Source of the DNA: Anseranas semipalmata
Taxonomy: Eukaryota; Chordata; Aves; Anseriformes; Anseranatidae
DNA: 64,000 nucleotides
Assembly: GCA_013399115.1 (NCBI GenBank)
Contig: VXAA01006091.1
Coordinates: 277,101 to 341,100, forward strand
Direction of reading: 5' to 3'
Each line of letters begins with the position of its first letter. The first letter of the stretch is position 1. A program made the translations under genes and the position numbers. A model generated the notes under the pieces. That model was given only the letters and a program-made list of their open reading frames with translations, was not told the origin of the DNA and searched no databases. This document shows, piece by piece, positions 11,647 through 24,528 of this stretch.

Positions 11647-14600
11647 CTTCCTTGTGTTTCTTTGGACAAAGAAATTACTTGTTATCATCAGGTAAGTGCT
11701 AAGCACATTCAATTAGTAAATACTGGAAAGGAAATACTACTTTCTATTTTCAGTCCCGCCAAATATTGTAATTTGTGTTCCTCCTCTTCTACGTAACACA
11801 CAGCTATACACATTTCATAACATGACCTTGTAAGCCTGCCATTTTTTGTTTTGATTACATAATGTTAATTTTTTTCATCAAATGTAAATCATACAATTTT
11901 TAAATTTCCAGTTAACCTTTTCATGCCACAATCTCCCTAGCTTCCTCCTAATCTGTCATCTAATTAATGTTGCTTTTTCTGCTTGGTACAGTGAAAATTG
12001 TTGGTTCACTACCATCTAATCTGCCTACCTATTCTCTGTTGGGATAAAGATGTATAGATAAATATTTAGTGTATCTAAAGAAGGAGGAGCAATGTAACAG
12101 TAATCCTTAAATCAGATTTACATGTTGCCTTAAAACAAGGGAATAATTTATATCATTTAAATAGTAAGCTCCCAAACCTATTATAAGTTCTTTGGTAAAC
12201 TCCTAGAACAGAAGACCTACTGAATTTTACTCTGAGAGTTGGGCTAGTACCTACGTGTTCTTCTGGACGAGTAAAAATAATCAGGGATACCAATCTTTTA
12301 GAGTATGATTAACCCACTTTCTAAGTCAGTGACACCAAAGCAGTTCACCTGTTTTCTTGGAAACATGCCTGTGCTTCTGTCCCCTTCCATCTTGAAATGT
12401 ACTCTACACAGAGCAGCTGCCAAGCCAATGAACCACTCACTAGGGAGAATTGCGGAAAATAAGCAGAATACAGTTCGAAAATAGGACTTGGGAATAATTG
12501 CAGGAGGGGAAAACAAGCACGGTTTTCTCCATTATGGTTTGCTCTTAACGACTTTCCAAAAGCTTCACATACTATGGAAAATATGCTAGAGAGGCAGTGT
12601 AGTGTCTTTGCTATCAATGATTTTTGACTACCAAACATTTGTATCAAGCAAAAAAAGGTTTGCTTCATCTCCCAGCATCCAGCATTCAAGGCCTCACATA
12701 TTAGTGAAAGACCCAAAAGAATGCACACAAGTAGAACATGAAGTTTGGTGCCTACATCCAAAACTGTCATCGAGACACTGATATAGCATGTCCCTGACTG
12801 TCCAGACACGTTCCTCCTCCTTTATCCCTGGGTAATTCTGTTGTCTCAGGGCTGAGCAGCTCCATGGCTATCTTACAAGCCATCATACAGAGCATCCAAC
12901 ACACAACTGGAACAGACTGCTGAAAAAATATAAAGAAATTGACTTTCTTTTAAGACAGCTACATAAACAATTTCTCCTAGGTTTACAATTTGAGCACTCA
13001 ACCTAGAAGCAGGGATAGGCTCATGCTCTCGTCTACCCAACAGGATGCACACCTGTATTTTCGATTGCTTCCTAACCATTATAGGCACTTTAATGCACTA
13101 TGGGAGAGCGAAGGAACATTTCTAACTCTTTTTGTTGAAGCAGTGTTCCTGGGCAAAAAGAATGCAAGATGTATTGTTCTATAAAGGTAGTAAGACAAAA
13201 CACAAAGCAAGACTGCTTTTTCTATATTCTAGCTTGGAGGCAGCCATCTAGGGTTCTTGTCCTGATCCAGGGTTTTATGAGGATTTAAGGAACAATTACT
13301 GTGTACAATTGTGTAGATGCTGTTTGGAGAAGGATTAGGATCCAGATCTCTTTTTGCCAGTGTCTTAACCATTATACTATGAACCATGCTTGTACATTTT
13401 GCTTCATTTTTTTGGGTTCTTTTTCCAATACAACCAATCCTGATTTTTTTTTCTCTATAGTTTAGTTTTATCAGGATCAGACCAAGAATCTCTCTATTTC
13501 TCCCTAAGTGTCTTTCAAGCTAAACCCAAGCTCTTTTACAGGAGGCTACACGTGGCATGATGGTTACAATCTTTTCCTTATGTGCTTTTGTACTCCAAAA
13601 AAGAAGTCCCCCATTTTATTATGAATATTCTAGCAATTCCACAGTGATAAAATGAGGGTAGGAACTACATTTTAGAAGATAGTAGCAATAATTACACTCG
13701 TCTTCTTTGTCCCGATTGGGGTATGCTTGTGTGTGCTAGGAGAATGCTTGCCAAGGTATATCCATCTAGATAAGCAGATGGAGGAGTGCCAGGCCTAGCC
13801 ATGCCTTATGCATCAAACTTCTCATCTAAGTCAACACCGAGGAAAAGCTATGCTACTGGGGTATCCAAAGTTCTGGAGTTTGGGACTGCTCTCAGATGAG
13901 ATTTTAGATGCCTAAATCCTTCATTAGATCTGGTCCTAAATTCACTAAATTTGCTTGTGTCTCCATCAGACTATCACGTCAGGAAGCAGACTGAAGTCTA
14001 CAGCCTTTTCAACTATCACATATATCTTATTCCTAGGATTGTTTAATAGTATACAGTTAGGCAAAGATCTGACCACAGTTAGTTCCCAACCTAACAGATG
14101 ATGTCAGGATCTGTATCACTTGGACAGAGCCTTTAGTCGTTGCTGGTCTGGCAATATCACTCCAAAGGGAACTGGCATATATGGTGGTCTGACTTAGCCC
14201 CTCAATGAGATCACACGAGTATTTTGTAGTCTCATAAGTTCTCCCATAGATAGGATCAGATAAAACCTGTACCTAAATGCAAACATGTGTCCTTACACAT
14301 TTGGATGTGAGTCCAAACTGGTCTGAGTTCCATCCTGAAATATAATACTGGTGAATATGGTCTTCAGTAGTTTACAAAAGGTTGCTCCAGCCTCTTTGGT
14401 TAATAGTTTTCTGAAAACAGGAATAATCAGAAAAAGAAATTTCTCCTAGTCACCACTGATGTTACTTTATTTTTGGCATTAACTCAACTACTGTAAGAGC
14501 TGGCCAGTTCGCTTGGCCAGTAGGAATACAGGACTATTTATATCATAAAGAAAATCCTTAGATTACAGACCTTGCTCCAAACTATCTCAACGGTCTTGTT

Positions 14601-16587
14601 TGCTCAAACATATGTATTGCATGTGCACTCATTATTAACACTACAGTCCTTATTCATGCAAAACCACCCACTACAGTGAAAAATAATAGTGTAATTTGGC
14701 ATCCAGTAACAATCTATTTTCAAGTGACATTATTTTCCTATCATCATTGTTGCTTCTTGTCTTGAATAATTATTGTTCTCTCAGCTTTCTCCAGCTTTAT
14801 TCATTCATTCCCTTTCTTTTTCCTTTTAATACGAGAGAATAAAACTTGCCAGAATTCCAAAGTGAAAACATAGCATTCATATAAAAGCATTTTCATATTT
14901 CTTACATATGCTTATAGGACTGCAGTGGATAGTGTCATATTTCCTCTCTCTCTTCTTCTTGATACTAACATCTTAAGTATCTTATATCCCTTAATATCAG
15001 GCAAATACACCTAGGGGAAAACAACAAAAACAACAACAAACACTGTAAAGAGAAATACATTGATTTTCAAGGAGGATGACTTTTATGATATGAAAGCCAA
15101 CAAAAGACAAAGAAATTATATTAGAAATATTAGAAATATATTTTATTTATCTGCTGCATATGGTCATCCATTGTGAAAACCTTTCTAAAATCTTGTATGG
15201 AGACATTTTGTACTTCAAATGTATTTTGACAGAAAACAGCATTATAGACTTAGACTTTTCTGAGGTGTCATTATATGGAAAGCAATATGTTTTGTGATTG
15301 TGTGTATATGTGTACATATGTGCAGACATACATATATGCCAATAGTTATAGAGTGCCACCTGCTGTCATGTAAGACTAAACAGTGTTGTTTCTGTTACAT
15401 TTTTAGGATCAATAAAGTTGTGCCCTTCAAAGGCTTTCTGGTTAAGTTGCACTAACAGACAAAGCAGTTTTTAAATTGCAAGAAGAGTGAAGATTTTTTT
15501 TTTTTTCCTGCCTTTGAACATAATGACTACTCTGTACTGTATTCTGCTTTAATTCATATTGTTGCTTAGTCTTCTTGGCTGAACTATCTGTTCAACATCT
15601 TTATTTTTTTGGACATAAATGAAAAAAATAGTTTTGTGAAACGCTTGTGTAAAACATTGTTGATTTTATCTAAATGATAACCTATTTAGACCAATAGGTT
15701 GTTTTCTTGTTGATCTAGAGATAAATTACAGAGAGTCCAGGAATAATTTAAATGACACCAGAGGTGTTCAGAAGTAGCATTCAAACTCCTTTTTAGAAAG
15801 CAAACTCTGAACTTGTTCTTCAGGAGAAAAGTCTGCCTTAGGAGTCGAATCCATAGAAAGATTAAGGCAAAAAATACACTTTATCATTTGTCACAGCTTC
15901 CTCACAGAGGCAAATCCAAAAAGTTAGCAATATTGTATTTCGTTTAAGACTGAAAACTTGCTCAAATACTAAGTGTCTCCTAAGACTGTTCAGTACTTCC
16001 CTCTGGTGGCCTGTCCCATAAAATAGTTCTCAAAAAGTTATATTGCTTAAATTGTTCCTTCAACTCTTTCAACTCTCTTTCAACTTCAGAAATTTTGTGA
16101 AAATTTAGATGAATATAAGCTTGGGCCAGTTTTCAGATGGATTCTGAAGTGGCTTTTACTAGAAAGTTTACTAAAAGGCTTTTGACTAGAAGGTCAAAAA
16201 TATTTTAATATTATAGCATGTTTTGTAGCATAAACTTGGCTACCAATTTTGGTTATATGGGTCATACAGATGAAAGTTTTTTAAACTCAAAAGCTCAGGA
16301 AAATCACAAGAAGATATTTACCTCAGTTTTTAGGAAAGCAAGAAGAATGAAAGGTATTCATGTATTATTCTGGCCAAGCTGACTACTTAATCCCTTCAGG
16401 GAAATAGCCAAGGAATCAATCACATTCTCCTATATCTGACACGATTATACAACTAAGCCTTCCACTCTGCCATGGTATCTTTATGTGCTGCCATGATTAT
16501 TTTTGTTTTTAGTGAAATGTCTTCCTGCAGAAATATCCCAGTCTTGACTCTCTAATAGGACAGCATTGTGTGCTTTTGCTCCTTATG

Positions 16588-16645
16588 CATTTTCAAAACC
16601 AATCTTAACTTTTATTCATTTTCAAAAACAATCTTAACTTTTGCT
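16588..16645 (+). repeat. 29-bp tandem duplication
   Basis: A 29-bp unit beginning CATTTTCAAAAxCAATCTTAA occurs twice in direct tandem (16588-16616 and 16617-16645), with very few differences between copies. A T17 tract follows at 16655-16671. It looks like a local replication-slippage duplication. Confidence 0.92.
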
Positions 16646-16654
16646 ACTATTTCC

Positions 16655-16671
16655 TTTTTTTTTTTTTTTTT
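16655..16671 (+). repeat. Poly-T tract, 17 bp
   Basis: This is an uninterrupted T17 run next to the 29-bp tandem duplication. Confidence 0.93.
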
Positions 16672-18865
16672 GGCAATCAAATGTAGATACATGTAAGCTC
16701 ATTTTCAGAGTTACTATCATCAGTGTTTTCAATAGTTTTTGGCAATTAAGACCTACAAATAGGCTCTTAGTGTAGGACCTACATAAAAAAAAGAAGAGCT
16801 AAAGAAGCTGATAGTTTTGGATAGGGTTTGAAAAGTGATGCTACCTTCTCATTCACTCTCCTTTTCCTGAATCACTCCTTCTTGTTTTTGACTGTGCTTT
16901 TCAACCCAAGTTGCATTCATATTACTGCACATGACATTCCTTTTGAAACATTTAATTTTTTTTTCTCATTATATATTTGACTATGCAGTCTTCATTATGT
17001 GCTCTTATAACTATACTGATTGTGTGAAATAGAGTCTGTGAAAGATATCAATTTCTTTAAAAGTTGCTATTCTCCTCACTTTTTCAATTTCTTAGACCAC
17101 ACTATATGTTAAAATCTTATTTTCATGGAATACTGCTGTAGTGACTTAAATGGCAGAAAAGGTAAAATATGGGATCAACTGATCCTAGATTAAAAAACTT
17201 ATTCTGCAAGGTCTTTAACAGAGTTGGAGCCACTTTTCAAAGCTCCCCAGTACTTTCATATTTTGAAGGATGCAGGAAAGCCAAGCATATCCAGTCCATA
17301 TATATATTTATGTTGTATGTATGGGGGCTATCAGAGTTAAATGTGGACCTACCTTGAAAAGTGAGATTGACACTGGAAGGATTGCTTGAAAAATATTATC
17401 TGGTGGGAGTGCAATGCAATCATGTCAAAATTCAGTTTTTTGTTGTATAAAAATCCATTTCTAATAAAAAAGTAAATGACACTTGTGTTGTTATGTAAGC
17501 CTGACAAAAATGTATACTTCAAAAGTAGAATCATCAAAGGCCAACACTGAGGTGGATATCTGGAATGGATTTCATATTCCCATATTTCACATGGTTTAAA
17601 TTTTGTCAGAAAAATAGAGAATAAAATACTCAAATGACTGAACTAAGATTTTTAAGCGATTGATTGCTGTATTGGCCTCCAAATCTGCTCCCCACTATGA
17701 TTAGTGACCAAGAAAGAACAAAGACAGTGTATTACCTAGGGCCAAGAAATTTCACCTTAAGAAATAATAAGTTTGAAGTGTGGTTTTATTTTTGTGTGGA
17801 AGAGGAATTGTGATTGAAAAACTCATTTAAAAAGAAAAGCAACAGGAAACAGAAAATCATTGCATTTTCAGTTTTCTCTTTACTTACTCACATACTACCT
17901 CGCTAAGACCCTGGGGAACCAGCAGCACAACTCCTCAGGCAGGTGGAAATTCAGTAGCTTTCAAGAACATAGCAGTCTGGCAGCCCATTCAGGCAGTCTG
18001 GCAAGCATGCAGGTAAGAAACCAGGCAAAGAAGTAAACAGCTTGTCTTAATCACTTAACTCCTTAGACAAATTTGACAGAATCGATATATTATCACATAG
18101 TATTTTAGATTGGTATAATTGGTTTATTGTGCCAAGGACCTGTTCCTAAGAATAGTTTGCACTGCCAGAAAAGCATGCAGCAGGGATCTCAAAGCACTTC
18201 CCAAATACTCCTGAATGAAGCCTTGTTAACAGTTCCTTTACGTTGGGCAAGAAAAGACACAGGAATTAATGGAAACTTTCTTGCACTGGATACGATCCAA
18301 ATTAGCATTGCTGAATACTCCCTTCACTTCAGGTGGAAATATCAACATAAATTTAACACATATCCTCTAAGATAGAGGACCTATTCTCAGTCTTGGTCTT
18401 TTACGCATGCAGGTATGTTCTGGCAAGGAAGACAGGAGCAAAAGAAAATAAGTAGATCCTGGTATTATACAGAATTCTTGTTTTCACTTTAAAAACGCAT
18501 AAGCAAGTGCCAGACTCAACTTCCACAATGATTAACTGCAATAATTTTATGTTCAGAGTTCTGCTTTACGTGCAGGCCTGAAACTTTGGTAAGAGTTTTA
18601 GATGCCCATTTTTTTTTTCATATACTTTTGAAAATGTATGAGAGATTATTATAAGAGTAAGTGATGTTGACTTTAAAAATGTGCTGCTGTAAATAAAAAG
18701 TTGAGATCATATCCCCAGTTGTTATTGAAACCAATGTCAACAATTGATGGTATTTAAAGCTTTCTGATAACTTCCAGGTTTCCAGTATTTCTATAGATAT
18801 TCTGTCTGTGAATATAAACTGTGACTTAATATGCATTCACTAAGTGCTGTTTTTCTTGACTTCTT

Positions 18866-18896
18866 AAAAAAAAAAATAAATATATATATATATATC
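18866..18896 (+). repeat. A-run followed by (TA)n
   Basis: An A11 run leads through TAAA into about eight TA units. Simple low-complexity sequence. Confidence 0.92.
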
Positions 18897-19384
18897 ACTA
18901 TATGTCCTTTTTTGAAGTACAATATTTACTGTTTTTCTTTTCACTGCATATGTGTTCATTTACTGGGTGCTTTAGCAAATAACTGGTATCAATGAACTTC
19001 AGTTTTTCTTGTAACTGAAATATAAACACTTAATGCAATCTTTGAGGTCTACAAAGTGCCAGTGAGATGTCAAAATGAAATTAATGTCTGTGCAAGACCA
19101 TTTTGTAATTTTCTTACAGTGTCAAGTACCAAGATCAGATTTGATTATATCAATAGTACAATGACAGGTAAAGAAACACTCAAGTACTCTTTACTCATCT
19201 CTGTGGGGCCAGGCCTTTCACTACAGACCACAAATCAGATTAAATGTGATTTTCACACTCCCACATGAAAGCATTTCTTTCCCCATTCGAGCCTTATTAT
19301 TATCCTATCATTATACACCTTATAATTACACATTATATATATTACACATTATGCATTAACACCATCAAAAAAAGGGATTCACTT

Positions 19385-19446
19385 TGAAAACAAAAAACAA
19401 ACAAACAAACAAAAACAAAACAAAACAAAAAAACAACCAAACAAAT
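19385..19446 (+). repeat. (AAAC)n-type degenerate microsatellite
   Basis: About 60 bp built from AAAC, AAAAC and AACAA units, imperfect. It is one of three plus-strand AAAC-rich tracts in the window. Confidence 0.93.
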
Positions 19447-22400
19447 CACTATACTTTCTAGAATTAGGAGATTTTTGAGGACAGCTTGCAATGATATCTC
19501 ATTTTGGAAGGCCCTTCTTTAGCTCATGGAGATCAGTTCAGTTCTGTAGAATTTTACTGCTAAAAAAGCTCCCATTAAATAAATTATTGTTGACTCCAGA
19601 GAAGGATTGAGTTTAATAGTATACCCAACCATGACATTCAAAAATTGCCTTGCAACAGTGATTATGTTAATGAATTTTGGATTCTTCTTATTTATCTTCT
19701 CTGTTTGATGTGTTCTCTGTTTTGATATGTCTACTTGACATATTTAGGTAAATTTTTCAAGCTTTTCATTAAAACATAAGTTGGAAGAAGATAACAGTTG
19801 TTGCAGTTGTTGTCTTTATTGTTGTTTAATGAAAACCAACTTTCAGTTACAGGAAGTGAGATCTAAGAAATCTGCTAGATATTAAACAAGCCACAAAACT
19901 GTGAGAACTGCCAACCCTAGTATAGCTTCAGGAAGACATTATGTACTTCATTTTGATAATAACTAGCTGAATCTAAGGCCTAGCACTAGATTTCAGGGGA
20001 CAATTACTAGTAAAGATCTTTCATGTTTGAAAGAGACCATTTTAAACTTTATGAACCTGCTTGTCACATAGAGAAGAAAGTTTCTAAATGAAAAACTTTT
20101 ATTCCAGGAATGGAAAATAGAATTGGAGTTACATTATCAAATACAGAAGTCATACAAAAGGGAAAAAAAATCTATTTTAAGAAACTTAATTTATTTCTAA
20201 AGTTAATATATATGAAAGATAAAGATACAGGAATACAGTTCTTTCATGACTTTAGAAAGTTTAAAAATAGAGTTTTAGGGAATATGCTTATATTATAGTA
20301 GTCACTTTAAATGTAGGCATTTGGTGTCCTATTTCAGGAGAGGGAAGAAAAGATGGAAATTTCCAGAGCATTGCAGCCCAGATTCCTCCAGTAGGGTGAA
20401 GAATTACAGTCTGGAGGTGCCTGTCTTTCTCCTCTGACTACAGGCTGTCTTGAGCAATCAACTTATAATTGATTCCTAACATTTAGATAGCTAAAATTAG
20501 GCAAGATAAATTCCACCTTATGTTAAATGCGATGAAGACATGAAGACAGAAACATGAAAAAGACTGTGAGTTGGAAGATAGTGTGATTATCTGCATTACT
20601 TGTGCCAGTGGTGCACTGAAGAACTTTTGGTCTTCAGCTTAGCTCCTAGTACGCAAGGTACAGTGCAAACACAGAACAAGAAAGCATACCATACCCTAGA
20701 GAGCTTATTCATTCCCCACTGCCAAAGTTATTAATAGCTCTAGAGCAGGAGTATCTTCCCACACTGGTCTGCTACAAAACTATAATCTCAGTCATATTTC
20801 AGTAATGAGCCTTCTAACACAAGTTAGAAACAGAGAAATGCTAATACTTTATATTGATATCTTCTCTGATGCTTAAGAATGGCTTAGTTGTCAATTTTCT
20901 TTACAATAAAAGGTCAAACTTCCATGACAATCTGAAAATATGGAAAGAATTGAATGTTTTCCAAAAGCATTCATAACCATCTGCACTCCATCTTATGTTT
21001 ATCAAGTGGTAAGATAAAGGTTTCTGTGTAATTATAGGTGGGCTGTGGTGTCCCACTTTCTCATTAGAGTAGATGGTAGCACCATTTTCTACAAGATTCA
21101 GTTTAAAGATCCAAGGCTAAAATCCGTTAAAATCTTATGAATTTTAGGGTATGTATCCCAGCCACACTGTCCACCCAGTATCACTCGTCTTCTTTTTCCT
21201 TCAAGTTGTATGCACATAACCACTTTGCAGACTTTCACAGAAGATTTGGAACTTGATGACAATGAACAAAATCTCTGCAATATTGGGTATTTTTTCTTGT
21301 AAGACAGGTCACATCATCTGCCTCTGGCCAACTTTGCTTCCTCCTTTCTGCATGACACACAAAAATATAGGTACATCAAATCCTGCCTAATTGCCCATCC
21401 AGAATGGTGGCCATACTAGATACATAGTCTTTGTAGGGAGGGCATGCCAAATGCTGGTAGAAGGAAGGACGTTACAATATCTTCCATCTCAGGGACGGAG
21501 TTATATTACCTGCACTCTACTAACTAGTCTTTAAAATCTGAATAACATCTATAGGAATTAAACACACATTAAAGCTTCATCGCTGGAAAACAAAAAGTAG
21601 GTCATCCAGAATGCATAATAGTTTGCAACGCAAAATTTATTTACTATCAGTTTGCTTTGTAACAAGGTTTAGCACAATATCAAATTTTCAAACACACCCC
21701 AATGTTGTGGTTTGTGGCTATTAGTTTATTTGTTTTCGGCTAGGAAAATGCTGCAAACTACTTGTTTCTGTGAGGCATACACTGTTAAATCCAGTAGTTG
21801 AAACTTAATTGGACATACAGTAACATCTGAGAGGAAACTTCAGGCAGTAATATAACAATAACTGTAATGAATTAAGAGGTGAATTGAATTTGAAAGCAAT
21901 TAGTCTGGTGCAATTTTTTAACTGATATATTAGTGGCATAATTGTAAAATTTAAGAACTTCCATCAGACACTGCTGGACACCTCCAGAGACAGACAAACC
22001 TCTTATTAAAAGAGTTTAAATAGTTATGGCGGAAAATTAAAAACTGATTATTCATTTTTCTATTACAGAAGAAATAACATTACTTGGAATTTATAAATTA
22101 TTCTTTTGGTCGTAGAATATGAAATGAATCAGAATTTTTGTTCACCACTTGCTTGTTATTAATTTAACAGGCCCAGAGATGGCATAACATATTTTTTCCA
22201 ATTCAATTTTTTATTCAAAGAAATCCTCATTTCTGGGGTTTAGCATGGTGACCAAGAAGAATGTAGGGGTGGGGTAACAAAGGACCAAAGAAAGTAAATC
22301 TCATTGAATTTCAGTTCTCCTGATTTGCATAGCAGTATGCTCAATAGAGAAAATGTTTCTACTGCCCATGACAGAACACACATTTCATAATGGAAGAGTA

Positions 22401-22843
22401 CTGCATGATGCTTTAATGAAGCCACAGACTACAATGCAGGGATTGTGAAGGACTCATTTGAGATGCAGTTGCTTACTTGGTTGGAGAAACATGTAGGGAA
22501 TGTATGCATTTTATTCTTTCTCCAGCTAATATGCAAATAATTGTAAGGGTAAGGAAATTAATGGTCTTACTTCAAGATTTACATAGACAATATATATTTA
22601 TATGTATTTAAATATAAAATATCAGGCCTCTTTCCATCCAATAAATGCCTTCATTCTAGAACCTATTTTCATCTTTTCTCTTTCTCAGGAGAAAACAGTA
22701 CAAAAGTTATTAAACACAGAAAGAAAACTTATTAAATGTTCCTTTTTTGAAAACATCAGTTATACATATTAATATATTAAGGCTCACTTGAAATATATTC
22801 CCTTGATTTCAAGTTAAGGCATCTATTATTTATGCTGTATTTC

Positions 22844-23326
22844 TCAAATTGAAAGCACTGAAAGTCTCAGGGGTTTTAGAGGAATTCTGCGTGGCACAGA
22901 TACAGTGGGTCTGTATTGAGTGCATGTTTGTATATAACAGCAACAAAGAAGCTTCTGGTTTTGTCCATGTTGCACAGATATGGTACGCCTGAAGTCTTCA
23001 TTTGACTTTGAAAGTAAATTCTCTGAGTGCCCACAGTGTCTGACTCTAGTAATGCCCTCCAGTACCTCCTGAGCACCATCCGGCTGGAGGAAACTGGCAG
23101 GGAGAAGCCTGCCAGTTTTCCTGCCTCTCCTCAGCAGGTTGCAAGTCTCCATCTGTGTCCAGCCACAACTAGCACATCTAGTAAGAAAGAGGGACAAGTC
23201 CCTTTGTGGGCAACCTCTTTCTGGAGTGGCTCCCGCAATCTTCAGATTCATCTGCTGTTGCTGTTGACACACTGCCAGGTCATATCTCCAGAAATAAGTC
23301 CATAAGTCCTGTGGAGTGTATGGCAT
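22844..23326 (-). other. Longest ORF in the window, unrecognised (about 160 codons from ATG)
   Basis: This minus-strand frame is open for 164 codons back to a GTG at 23338, and the first ATG is at about 23326. It codes for a basic, Cys- and Gln-containing product: a QQQQQ run near residue 25, RCASCGWTQMETC near residue 55, and LLCCCYIQTC near residue 130. I recognise no domain, signal peptide or membrane segment. The central part (23040-23300) is clearly richer in G+C than its surroundings, which by itself makes a chance ORF longer. A hairpin-forming inverted repeat at 23086-23125 lies inside it. There is no evident splice-site framing, Kozak context or polyadenylation pairing. Possible explanations are a chance ORF, a fragment of an unrecognised repeat, or an lncRNA exon. 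It is unlikely to be a functional gene on present evidence. Confidence 0.15.
23086..23125. other. Long imperfect hairpin (16 paired bases)
   Basis: AAACTGGCAGG (23091-23101) and its exact inverse CCTGCCAGTTT (23108-23118) enclose a 6-base loop. The stem extends outward through GGA/TCC and GG/CC pairs across two single-base bulges. It lies inside the longest ORF and the locally GC-rich block. It is shorter than typical vertebrate microRNA precursors, so no ncRNA call is made. Confidence 0.5.
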
Positions 23327-24204
23327 GTAGCCCCTCACAAAAACATGTCTTGTTCTCTTTTTCAGTGGTACTCCCTAGGACCTTTGCTTTCCTCTTCCAT
23401 TGTCTTCCTATTTCATTTATGATAGCTTGTGACACATAATAGTGCAGTGAGACCATTATAGAGATTGATGATGGGAGATTTTAGAATAAGATGGTAGTTC
23501 ATGGCACAGACAAGTTAGAGTGGGTGAACACTAAGAATGTCTTGCTAGACATGCTGTGAGAACCTGTTAGATATCTGGATGAGAAAACCGTACAGTTTTG
23601 ATATGTCTGAGCTTCTCTAAGAGTGTCCCAGGAATTTAGTACATTGACAGTAATGAACCAGGTTCATGCTCCTTGATGCTTCCCCACCACCCTCATGCTT
23701 CTTACATCCATCCACTGCCATGAGGTATAGCTTATAGAGGTATATAATTCTACATAAGGCTGTATTTATAAAATATTTCCTTAGATGTGTTTCAGAAGAA
23801 ATGTCCAGGAAAAAGAGAGGAAAAGAAAGCCCTTCTTTCAGGAGCCCTCTCTCCTCTACCAGCCATGGAGATTTTCTGGGAGCATCTTTGAGGGTTTACT
23901 TAGCTTTCTGTCTTAAAAGGATTGGCAAATGTTAGGAGACTTCAGCTTTGCCTCAAAACCTTAATATAGTATTAAGGGGAATTACATAATTTAAAGACAG
24001 CGAAAGCCAAGTAGGGCATTTAGTGCAACCTCTTAGCAGTGCTATCTTGCTCTGCTTAGCATATTTAGTGGTGCCTTTGTCCAGTCTATATGTAACTTAA
24101 AAGGGATGTGGCCTCCTGTACTCCTCAGGAGATTGTCTGACAGTTTATGTGATTTTAACCTTTGGAAGTTTGGAACACAAGAAGTTTTATACTTGTGATT
24201 TTCA

Positions 24205-24528
24205 TTCACAGAATCACAGAATTGTTTAGGTTGGAAAAGACCTCCAAGATCATCCAGTCCAACCTATAACCTAACACTACCAAGTCCTCCACTAGACAAT
24301 CTCACTAAGCTCCACATCTACACATTTTTTGAAGACCTCCATGGATGGTGACTCAACCACTTCCAATGCCTCAGAACCCTTTCAGTGAAGAAACTTTTCC
24401 CTAATATCCAACCTAAACCTCCCCTGGCGCAACTTAACCCCATTCCTCCTCGTCCTATCACCTGGCGCATGGGAGAAGAGACCAATCCCCACCTTGCTAC
24501 AGCCTCCTTTAAGGTATCTGTAGAGAGT
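24205..24528 (-). mobile_element. CR1: CR1 LINE fragment, 3' end
   Basis: This is the 3' tail of a chicken-repeat-1 (CR1) non-LTR retrotransposon in reverse orientation. The plus strand opens with the reverse complement of the avian CR1 terminal octamers (TCACAGAATCACAGAATT). It continues with the familiar antisense CR1 phrases: a TTGG..AAGACCTCCAAGATCATC stretch, 'CCAGTCCAACC', 'GACTCAACCACTTCC', 'AATATCCAACCTAAACCTCC' and 'CCATTCCTCCTCGTCCTATC'. Only about 320 bp remain, so it is strongly 5'-truncated, as is normal for CR1, which is copied by target-primed reverse transcription from its 3' end. It lies wholly in the 3' part and encodes nothing. Compared with the copies at 32.5 and 34.6 kb it belongs to a different, more diverged subfamily. 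The right edge is approximate, because similarity fades after the 'GTATCTGTAGAGAG' phrase. Confidence 0.93.

Larger units (their letters stand above)
10821..24204. other. Unique AT-rich DNA, no gene recognised
   Basis: Short ORFs only; the longest is 154 codons, minus strand, 12345-12809, with no recognisable domain and a composition like its surroundings. A hairpin CTGGCCA-N7-TGGCCAG lies at 14500-14520. A relic-like phrase TTTTAGATGCCTAAATCCTT lies near 13912-13921. Confidence 0.6.

Noticed and set aside
12345..12809. 154-codon minus-strand ORF as a gene
   Set aside because: No recognisable domain, composition like the surrounding DNA, and overlapping frames of similar quality. An ORF of this length is expected occasionally in 64 kb read in six frames.
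18005..18020. Strong splice donor CAGGTAAGA
   Set aside because: A single matching motif with no open exon before it and no partner acceptor that can be tied to it.
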